Positions 56,028 to 64,000 of a stretch of 64,000 nt of DNA are shown one piece after another (positions within the stretch are counted from its first letter, which is position 1; the number at the start of each line of letters is the position of its first letter). Source of the stretch: Limnephilus marmoratus (Eukaryota; Arthropoda; Insecta; Trichoptera; Limnephilidae); assembly GCA_917880885.1 (NCBI GenBank), contig OU862915.1, positions 35,472,676-35,536,675 on the forward strand. Reading direction: 5' to 3'. The notes beneath the pieces are model-generated. The model saw only the letters and a list, made by a program, of their open reading frames with translations. It did no database searches and was not told the DNA's origin. Position numbers and translations under genes: made by a program.

Positions 56028-56700
56028 CCGGCAAACGTTGTTCTGCCATATAAATTATTTGTGGTGAATATTTTGGTTCTTAAATAAAAAATAACGAATG
56101 TATTGTAAGTGTGTGGGTATGGCATCTATGACAGAAAGAGGAATGTAGCGCGGTAGACGATGACCGCCGATAAAAATAAAAAGAAACACCAACCATTATT
56201 TCCTCAATGCACTCTTTTTAGGGTGAATTGCCTTAAATAAAAAAAATCTCAATTCAATGTATTTTATTAAATTAACGAATAAGTATATTCATTGTTTGAT
56301 ATCTTAAAAGTTAAATGTAAAGTGGAAAAAAGTTATATATTTTTTATCCTAAAGTAGGAAAACAAAATAAAGAAAATCTATATTAATTTCGAAGAGCAAT
56401 TGAGTGTAAGATATTTTTTGTATTAGATGAGGCGGATGTAGCGCCATCTATCATTCAACAACATAAATAATTTCGTTCTGTTTGAAATATGAATGACGGT
56501 TAAATTTTTTCATACAAAAATACTAAAATCGCGATAAAAAAGAGGATGGCTGGAGGATGAGGGTAGGAGGGTAAAAGTTTGGTGTTATAGGAATTTTTTG
56601 ATGCCAAAAAAAATAGAAAAAAATATTTTTTTCAAAAAAACACCCTAATCAGCTAGCAATATGAAATATACTTTACGACCTATTCTCATATCTACCAAAT
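56028..56700 (-). repeat. Helitron-like 3' end (minus) and adjoining repeat
   Basis: On the minus strand the sequence ends AACGTTTGCCGGGTCAGCTAG before T. GGCA...TGCC forms the short terminal stem. 'Agctgacccggcaaacgttg' is a phrase that I know from dispersed insect repeats. The 5' end was not found; 56660-56700 may still belong to it. Confidence 0.4.
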
Positions 56701-57084
56701 GTACATACAATATTTACATAGTTAATGATGACAGAAAAATGCTTTTTTCGATGTTTCGATTGCGATGTCCAAAGTTATGAGCTTTCAAAGTGAACTTGGG
56801 CAAAATGACCGCCATCTCACGACACATTTCGGTTATCCGAAGGGCAGTACCGCTTACTGCCACACCCTTGTGGCCGCGCCAATCGTTTTCATGATCTGTG
56901 ACGTCATATAAAGGCCGACTAGAGCACAGGCCTGGACGGATTTTTAAGTATCACGTGATCGAGTCAGTGCCATGACAGTTGAGCAATGACAGTTGGTAAG
57001 TGGCATGGCTAATTATTGTTACTCCTAAAATTTGTGTGTTGTTTTACCACTATCATGTTAAATCACATCATAGTTCAAGATACT
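56701..57084. other. No gene seen
   Basis: No feature recognised. ATGACAGTTGAGCA and ATGACAGTTGGTAA form a short direct repeat near 56970. Confidence 0.4.
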
Positions 57085-57305
57085 CTCAGAATCGCCCTGG
57101 TGTAAGACCACCATTCAAAATTGAAATGTTTCTTGGAATGGCTTAAGCCATGTTTGGTGACCAGATATGAATAGCCAGATACTACCACACCTTCCTCTTC
57201 CCTATCTCCTTCCCCTACCCACTACAACCTTACAACATACCCCAAATGGGGATGCCATTATCTCACTGGCTCCAGACGGGAGCAGCTAGGACTGTGAGGT
57301 ATTCA
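57085..57305 (+). repeat. SINE-like family B 3' two-thirds
   Basis: Begins 'atcgccctggtgtaagaccaccattcaaaattgaa', carries ATGAATAGCCAGATACTACC and ends CCAGACGGGAGCAGCTAGG. Confidence 0.65.
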
Positions 57306-57965
57306 CATAAAAAAATAAATAAATTAAAAGAGTGATTGAACTATTTTAAACAGTGAAGTTTATTTTGCGACAGCACTAACGTTGTGAACTGGCGTTCGCC
57401 CGCTCAGTACCTACTTATTTAGGTGGCCTTGCTTATCGACCGGCCGCGTAAAATATCAGAATTTTACACTTAATTTATTCAGCTTTTTCCATTTTTTTTA
57501 ATTCTCTCTCAGCATTCTCTGATTAATACGATAGATTTGTAAATTACTTGAAATTTCTTTGTAAGAGACAAGCTCATTGCAAGCCTTATCCAACACCAAA
57601 TCAACATAACGCAATTCAATTTCAAACGTCTAGACTGTAGAAATCTCTCTGAGCAGAGTGGCACCTTCTGGGACACCCCCGACTGTCGTCTTGTTCCCCT
57701 TTTCCCTCTATTCATCAACACGTGACAATGCCAGTCTCAAGGGAGATTCAATAAAAATTCCGAGCACATTCAGCGTGGACGTCCTTTATTAATCTCGTCA
57801 CACAAATTCCTAAGCCAGGAAACATAATTTATTTAAGGTATTTGTCAGCTTTTCGTTTTTATGTGACAAGCATACGCAGTAAGCTCACTACCCAGGCTTT
57901 TTGTCTTAAAAATGAACATTTAAAATAACAGAAAACTTTTTTCTTTGATACAATCAGAAGAACTA
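57306..57965. other. No gene recognised
   Basis: The minus-strand open frame 57721-57509 (70 codons) has no family that I recognise. A short continuing frame (YKEIS and related) hints at a decayed coding remnant, but I cannot name it. Confidence 0.35.
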
Positions 57966-59557
57966 GGGTGGGTTGAAAAGTAATGCACACATGATTGTAA
58001 AACATGAACAAAAACAAATACCTAATCGGGCAAAAAGAACAATCAATTACAATTCTTATGCTCAAAATCATACATTTATTTTTCAACTTGGTCACCGTTC
58101 AGGCTAACGTATTTCTCCTAATGTGTAATAAGTTTTTTTCATTTACGTAACTGAAAAATTCTTCCGACATTTCTCAAATCCAGGACTTGACAGCTGCCTT
58201 CACCTCATTTTTTTACATTAACTCCACACAGGAGGCCCTGAGAAAAATAATGCTGTGTGGAGGGTCTTTTTGAGGAGAGGAAGGAATGAACATTGGTCTT
58301 GAAGAGACCCATGTTGTAGGAAGGAAGTAACAAAGGGGCCGGCAAATCATTCCACAGCCGAGTTGAACACAAGAAAGAGTCGAAGAAATGACCCGTTCTC
58401 ATGTGACAAATATCAACCGTGTACAAATGTTGGGCACGCGTTTGGCGTGTTTCCCGACTATGCACCGGTGCCGAAGGGATCAATGACGCTAGTTCCTCGG
58501 AGCGTCTTCCATTGTAATACCGGTAGAACAAGGATAGCATTCCTACCCGACGCCTGTGCTATAAAGATTGCAATCCGTCTGTTAAGATAGGAGAATCTAT
58601 TAAACGGACCGCCCGTTTCTGCACAGAGTCGAGGGAATTTTTCAGGTATTGGAGCTCCAGACTAGAGGTTGCTGCCAAATTCAACCATGGGGCGCACTTG
58701 TGATTTGTACAGGGTTAGCAGTTGTGTACTATTAAAGTATCTGCGGGCCCTGTACAATACGCCCAGTTTTTGGGAGGCTAACTTTACTCTGGTTTCGATG
58801 GAGCCCCCATACCTGAGCTGGTCACTTAGGGTTACACCAAGCATATCAACGGAGGGCATGTTCGGAAGATTGCTACCGTTGAAAGATACTAGATTGTCTG
58901 AAGTGTAATGATTACCCGTGAAGTGTCTCTTGACTAGAAGAAAAAAATAATAATAGCAAGGTGAAAGATCGGGGGAGTGAGAAGGGTGTGGAAATGGTTC
59001 AAACTTCAGGTTTTACAGAGGCTCAAATCGACGATCGATATTACGGTATCCTAATTGTTCAACAATGCCGACACGTTCCTTAGATATTCCCAAATGGTTT
59101 GTGATACGCTGTTGAATGATTCGCCGGTCATTTTGAATCAAATCGTGGACGAGTTTGGATCATTTATCGTCTATATCAATAATCATGTATTAACAACAAT
59201 TATTGCTTTTCCAGGCTCACAATCATGAAATTTTATTACCCATCGATTTATAATAGTCCTATCAATAGCATTGTTGCCATAAACGTCTTTTAAACGAAAA
59301 TGAATCTCGGTAGGAGTCACTTTTTCAGCAGCTAAAAATTCGATAACAGCATGTTATTTACCTTGCGTTGACAATAACACTAAAACACGTCTCCATACTT
59401 CCGCTTCTCAAAATACATTAGATGAATTCAACGACTTCAAACTTGCGCGTACATATAGAAGAGGAATGTCACTTCCATATTTCACCTGGCGCACTTCTGA
59501 AGTTCATTTTGTTTGCGCCGTACAAGCATGCTTGCATTACTTTTCAGCCTGCGCTCG
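57966..59557 (-). pseudogene. mariner transposase relic split by a LINE
   Basis: The ends are inverted (GGTGGGTTGAAAAGTAATGC on the left; GGCTGAAAAGTAATGCAAGC as complement on the right), with TA on both sides (57964-57965 and 59558-59559). The minus frame near 59400-59200 reads VIEFLAAEKVTPTEIHFRLK and IDRTIINRWVIKF, the N-terminal helix-turn-helix of mariner-type transposases. The C-terminal part reads HFTGNHYTSD near 58930-58895 and EVKAAVKSWI then SEEFF near 58205-58150, the usual end of this family. A CR1-like LINE fragment sits exactly between these two. The catalytic middle is missing, and several stops are present. The element is dead. Confidence 0.75.
58203..58893 (-). pseudogene. 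CR1-like LINE 3' fragment inside the mariner
   Basis: Same family and same truncation region as 40201-40928. Minus frames 58859-58662 and 58540-58205 encode LGVLYRARRYFNSTQLLTLY, MLSLFYRYYNGRRSEELASL and STRLWNDLPAP, separated by a shift near 58650. The 3' hairpin has lost its inner part but retains CTCCACACAGGAGGCCCTGA and GCTGTGTGGAGGG. Confidence 0.75.
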
Positions 59558-59896
59558 TATATGAACCTCCACATAATGTTTTAATTTGTGATTTTAAGAT
59601 TAGACACTTGAAAATGGCTCTGGTCACTTCTTTGATCTTTTGATCAGTCTTTTAACTCAAACTATGTAATATGTATTTAGCACCCCCAAATAAATATCAA
59701 ATGAAAGCAAATAACTAGCAATTTTATTGGTCTACTTCTAAGAAAACAAATTCGAATGACAAATAAAATATCATATCGAGATGATGAAACTATTAACTCT
59801 TTGTAATCTTCCATGTATCATTTTTCATTACAATACTACCATATCTTCAAAACTATCCTATTTTTATATTTCACTTTATATTTTCATACGGTAATA
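59558..59896. other. No gene seen
   Basis: AT-rich, nothing recognised. Confidence 0.4.
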
Positions 59897-60151
59897 GGAC
59901 AATTCAGAATGAACTCAACTGAAATGAAAAACAAATTCTTCTAACACAGCAAACTTATTTTGTAGCACCATTTTGATTTAAATTAATAAAATTGTAAACA
60001 ATAAAACTGGTAAAAACGAAGTAATTTATTAATTTAAATGAAAAAAAAATTGTTACGTTAAGTTAGATTATGGGGTATTTTTTAAAAATTTTTATTTCGT
60101 AGATGATTTTTAAAGAGGTGTTAAGTTGAGTTGATTCTCAGTTGGCATGGG
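59897..60151. mobile_element. MITE of the 54922-55115 family, diverged
   Basis: The left end GACAATTCAGAATGAACTCA and the reverse complement of the right end (TGCCAACTGAGAATCAACTC) are inverted repeats, and both resemble the ends of 54922-55115. No clear target duplication. Confidence 0.5.
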
Positions 60152-60644
60152 AAAATCTTCAAATTTCTTTTTTTTAAAATATAAATTTAGATTTCTTACA
60201 ATCAAACTGATTGATCAGTTTTGTAAGATTTGTAAGATAAGTATTGTAAAATTTAAAAACTGAATAAACATACTAAAAAAAAATATTTCTTCAAAAGGTC
60301 ACGCGGGATCTAACAGATCAAATAATGTCATGGGTCAAAAATCGCGACTAAAATATAACTGAATATCTCAGAGTGGAGTGTTAATTTTGATGAAAAACAC
60401 ACCAAATTGTCCATGAAAGATGCAGTTTAAAGGAGTGAAGGCACAATTGAACGTTTCACCTGAAATTCCAGTAAGCATTTCGTAGAGGACTTTTATCGAA
60501 GAAGTTTATCACGTTATGATATTTTCATTACTACTAAGTATAAGGAATTTACACATAAATCATTTACGTATGTATTTCTTGCATTAACAGAATACAAAGT
60601 GTATTTTTGAAAACAATGAGCATGTGCACAAAGGCAGACTTATG
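60152..60644. other. No gene seen
   Basis: AT-rich, nothing recognised. Confidence 0.4.
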
Positions 60645-60815
60645 TATACCAATTTGGATATGTTGTGGTGCTGAAATGAGTGGGAAGCAGAAGGAGATTG
60701 GAAAGAGAAAAATGAAAAGTAACTGGATATTCAGATGTGGTCACGTAACAGGACCATAGCTGAATCAAGCAACGTTTTAATTCTGAATCGTGATCTCCAA
60801 TGGTGGCTCTTCTGA
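60645..60815 (-). repeat. SINE-like family B fragment
   Basis: Minus-strand copy with a purine-rich body, CTGGATATTCAGATGTGGTC, and 'caacgttttaattctgaatcgtgatctcca'. Confidence 0.5.
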
Positions 60816-61611
60816 GAGGATTTACTCGTGTCATATTTATTGCTTGTAAATTGCATAATACCTGCGGGCGGCTTTTGGTTCGGCTTTGCCAAGTTAGTGT
60901 TAGTGATCATTTTGTAAATCCAATTGGAACTGGTTCCAAAATTAGCCCGTTCCTCGTATCTACTGTCAACAGTGTCAACCAGGTTTTTTTGTTGTTATTT
61001 TTGGTTTTTGGCAAGCTACAGGGAGAAATTAAACCCTTTGTCTTGCATATTGTATTAATGTCACTTGATAGATTTTTTTTTACCCGATGTTCGGGCTACC
61101 TTGGGCAAGATGAAGGGCATTAATATTTTTTTTTATGGTTTGTTTATCTGTGAGTGGTATACATTTTGTATAGATACACACACACATACAGTCATTTTTA
61201 CAAACACCCGTGCATGTATATATTCATATACGACAAATATGTATACCATAAATACTCCAGGTTCACGAATTCGTAGAACTTATACCTAGGAAAGGAACTT
61301 CCCTTTGCGTCTTGCCGACGAAAGTTGCATCATCTTGTGAAGAATTCTTGAATTAGAAATCGAACGACAATGGTAGCCTTGTGTAAAAATCCATGTATAC
61401 GGATGTTTATATGGTGCGACGGGTAAGGCGTGATGTCGGATATTCAATCGAAGTCGGATTCTGAAATACATCCACGCAGATCCTAGCCCATTAATACTAT
61501 TTGATTGATGGGTCATGCCCGGTCATCAATACTCGTAACTAGCGAATAAGGATTACACGAACCACGACCACTGTAACTATGGCTGTGATCGGTATTAGGA
61601 TGTATCTTTAG
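60816..61611. other. No gene seen
   Basis: A short (CA)n stretch lies near 61176-61190. Open frames up to 107 codons (60800-61123) have no recognisable family. Confidence 0.4.
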
Positions 61612-61958
61612 AAATACACGATTTGGGAGCCGGGAATACGCTTGGTTCGCTGCGTTTGGTGACTTAGCAGGTCTGCTCGGTTTTCCCAGATCTTGTGGGT
61701 GAATGGATCTACCCACCAATTGTATAGTGGGAGAGACGGGATGAGAGAGACCATTTAACCTCTTCAGCCGGACACACTCGATCGTCACTCCTTGATATAC
61801 TGATTCCCAGATTTCCCCCCCAACACTTTATTTCCTTCTCAGAACTTCTTATTATTTCTTTCCTTGAAAATACCCTCCACACAGCTTCCCAAAATATGAC
61901 AGAAATGAGAATAATTGTCCTTAGCGCCTTTCGTGTGGAGCCAATGAAAGATTTTTTT
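61612..61958 (+). repeat. SINE family A copy
   Basis: Blocks 'cgctgcgtttggtgacttagcagg', 'gtcactccttgatatactgattcccagattt' and the tail CTCCACACAGCTTCCC ... CGCCTTTCGTGTGGAGCC, followed by a T-rich stretch. Confidence 0.6.
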
Positions 61959-62255
61959 TATTATTTATGCATCACGGAATGTCCAAAAATAATGAAGGTA
62001 ATTTTTCTGGAAAACAATTACTTCACTAAACTTGTTTTTAACGGATTCCTTTATTTATTCGGCTACTGGTATTTTCAAACTAGTCTAAGGCGTCTAGTTT
62101 TGTTTATTTCTAAAGAACCTAACAATTATTCATTTATCGTCGATAGATATCAATCACATCCATGCTTTTTTTGTTGTCCCAAACTATTTTTACATTTGCA
62201 TTTTTCAGTAAAAAAAAGAACTTTACTGTAGAAAACTTCTTTATGCACGCTTGAC
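61959..62255. other. No gene seen
   Basis: No feature recognised before the hexamer array. Confidence 0.4.
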
Positions 62256-63342
62256 TTGGGGAGTGATAAGGACAAGGAGAAGGTAAAGGATAAGGATAAG
62301 GGTAAGGATAAGGATAAGGGTAAGGATAAGGATAAGGATAAGGATAAGGATAAGGATAAGGATAAGGATAAGGATAAGGATAAGGATAAGGATAAGGATA
62401 AGGATAAGGATAAGGATAAGGATAAGGATAAGGATAAGGATAAGGATAAGGATAAGGATAAGGATAAGGATAAGGATAAGGATAAGGATAAGGATAAGGA
62501 TAAGGATAAGGATAAGGATAAGGATAAGGATAAGGATAAGGATAAGGATAAGGATAAGGATAAGGATAAGGATAAGGATAAGGATAAGGATAAGGATAAG
62601 GATAAGGATAAGGATAAGGATAAGGATAAGGATAAGGATAAGGATAAGGATAAGGATAAGGATAAGGATAAGGATAATGATAAGGATAAGGATAAGGATA
62701 AGGATAAGGATAAGGATAAGGATAAGGATAAGGATAAGGATAAGGATAAGGATAAGGATAAGGATAAGGATAAGGATAAGGATAAGGATAAGGATAAGGG
62801 TAAGGGTAAGGGTAAGCGTGAGCGTGAGGATGAGGATGAGGATGAGGATGAGGATGAGGATGAGGATGAGGATGAGGATGAGGATGAGGATGAGGATGAG
62901 GATGAGGATGAGGATGAGGATGAGGATGAGGATGAGGATGAGGATGAGGATGAGGATGAGGATGAGGATGAGGATGAGGATGAGGATGAGGATGAGGATG
63001 AGGATGAGGATGAGGATGAGGATGAGGATGAGGATGAGGATGAGGATGAGGATGAGGATGAGGATGAGGATGAGGATGAGGATGAGGATGAGGATGAGGA
63101 TGAGGATGAGGATGAGGATGAGGATGAGGATGAGGATGAGGATGAGGATGAGGATGAGGATGAGGATGAGGATGAGGATGAGGATGAGGATGAGGATGAG
63201 GATGAGGATGAGGATGAGGATGAGGATGAGGATGAGGATGAGGATCAGGATCAGGATCAGGATCAGGATCAGGATCAGGATCAGGATCAGGATCAGGATC
63301 AGGATCAGGATCAGGATCAGGATCAGGATCAGGATCAGGATC

Positions 63343-63437
<95 letters not shown>

Positions 63438-63512
63438 AAGGACAAGGACAAGGACAAGGACAAGGACAAGGATAAGGATAAGGATAAGGATAAGGATAAG
63501 GATAAGGATATG
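62256..63512. repeat. Hexanucleotide array in variant blocks
   Basis: About 205 tandem hexamers in order: GATAAG (to about 62795, with single variants such as GGTAAG and GATAAT), GGTAAG (to about 62816), two GTGAGC-type units, GATGAG (about 62826-63243), GATCAG (to about 63344), GACGAG (to about 63434), GACAAG (to about 63470), then GATAAG again to about 63507. Neighbouring blocks differ by one base per unit. Long frames through it on both strands (Lys-Asp, Glu-Asp, Ile-Leu and Arg-Met dipeptides) are consequences of a repeat whose unit is a multiple of three; I do not call them genes. Confidence 0.95.
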
Positions 63513-63611
63513 GATGGTCAACCCAAGGTCATAGGTCACCCCAAGGTTGTGGGTCACCCCATGGTTATATTTCACCCCAATGTGATATGTCACCCCTGGG
63601 TTATGGGTAAC
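63513..63611. repeat. Short imperfect tandem repeat next to the array
   Basis: Units of about 20-22 bases with the pattern GGTCACCCCAAGGTTRTGG recur four to five times (63525-63605), decaying to the right. Confidence 0.65.
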
Positions 63612-63670
63612 CCCGTTCGCTACGTTTGGAATCTTAGCTGGGATACCTCGGTTCATTGGGCCAGGTTTGT
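63612..63670 (+). repeat. SINE family A fragment
   Basis: CGTTCGCTACGTTTGGAATC and 'tagctgggatacctcggttcattggg' match the family's central block (13085-13125). Both ends absent. Confidence 0.5.
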
Positions 63671-64000
63671 CTTATAGTTTTACTTCAGTTGTGTGGTCTA
63701 AAGCACACTCGTTTTTTTTCTGAAAGACTGTTTAAATCTCGAGCTTGGCCGGGCAGTGAGAAAATTTTCACAAGTCAATAAAACTGTGACAATCTAAACA
63801 CCCAAGAAGATGTACCCACCCTTATATTTTGTCCGGTACTTAATTGCATGTTATTGATTCCTCTTGGTGCTGTTATCGCGCGGCGCACATTTACCGCCGC
63901 ATCGCATTTGGCAAATAGTTTTTATAAATGAACAAATTAACCACCGCGCTTTGCACATCTCACGGGGTGAAACGGAAATGACCTTAAAATGCCAAATAAT
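63671..64000. other. No gene seen
   Basis: No ORF or repeat recognised. Confidence 0.4.

Noticed and set aside
62241..63677. Open frames of 285-473 codons (Lys-Asp/Glu-Asp, Ile-Leu/Val-Leu, Arg-Met/Arg-Ile repeats)
   Set aside because: They are read through a hexanucleotide array on both strands and in several frames. A six-base unit without stops leaves frames open by chance.

Overview
The window looks like a repeat-dominated stretch of an arthropod genome, most likely an insect. It is AT-rich. I could not recognise a single host protein-coding gene in 64 kb. Every ORF with a recognisable product belongs to a transposable element. The insect-like signs are an ORF1 with a baculovirus-FP-like domain, a CsRn1-type gypsy element with a tRNA-Trp primer site, piggyBac, PIF and mariner relics, and short TTAGG-type units. 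I would not name an order or species.

Layout. 1-4.56 kb: a near-intact two-ORF LINE with one in-frame stop in each ORF. 4.6-15.9 kb: small DNA-element and SINE debris, including an interleaved set of inverted repeats (7.84-8.62 kb), a 263-bp Helitron-like copy (9.18 kb), a hAT-like non-autonomous element (9.63 kb), an inverted-repeat element full of 15-bp minisatellite units (11.65 kb) and a fold-back element (13.8 kb). 15.9-33.3 kb: two arms of about 5.6 kb in inverted orientation ('unit X'). The right arm lies inside a 10.7-kb LTR retrotransposon (27212-37954, minus strand); the left arm stands alone. Between the arms are SINE copies and a piggyBac-like MITE with TTAA flanks. 33.3-38.0 kb: intact gag and pol of the LTR element, its primer-binding site, a candidate -1 frameshift signal and its 5' LTR. 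38-46 kb: SINEs, LINE 3' ends, an inverted SINE pair and a 5'-truncated Penelope-like element with a GIY-YIG domain. 46.4-50.8 kb: a complete R4/Dong-like LINE with an uninterrupted 1208-codon ORF, flanked by a 40-bp direct repeat that includes an (ATT)n tract. 51-62 kb: nested MITEs, LINE fragments and a mariner relic split by a LINE. 62.26-63.51 kb: a hexanucleotide array built of blocks of single-base variants.

How parts fit together. A SINE family (called A here, about 13 copies) and a CR1-like LINE (fragments at 40.2, 45.8, 51.2 and 58.2 kb) share a 3' tail of about 95 bp with a conserved hairpin. This is the expected signature of a SINE mobilised by its partner LINE. The LTR element inserted into a SINE A copy with a 4-bp target duplication. 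Its two LTRs look identical by eye except that the 3' LTR has lost 162 bp carrying the TATA box. The most unusual item is unit X, present inside the LTR element between pol and the polypurine tract, and present again outside it without LTR or pol.

All similarities were judged by eye from translated motifs and direct sequence comparison; no search or alignment was run. Element boundaries for old repeats are approximate.
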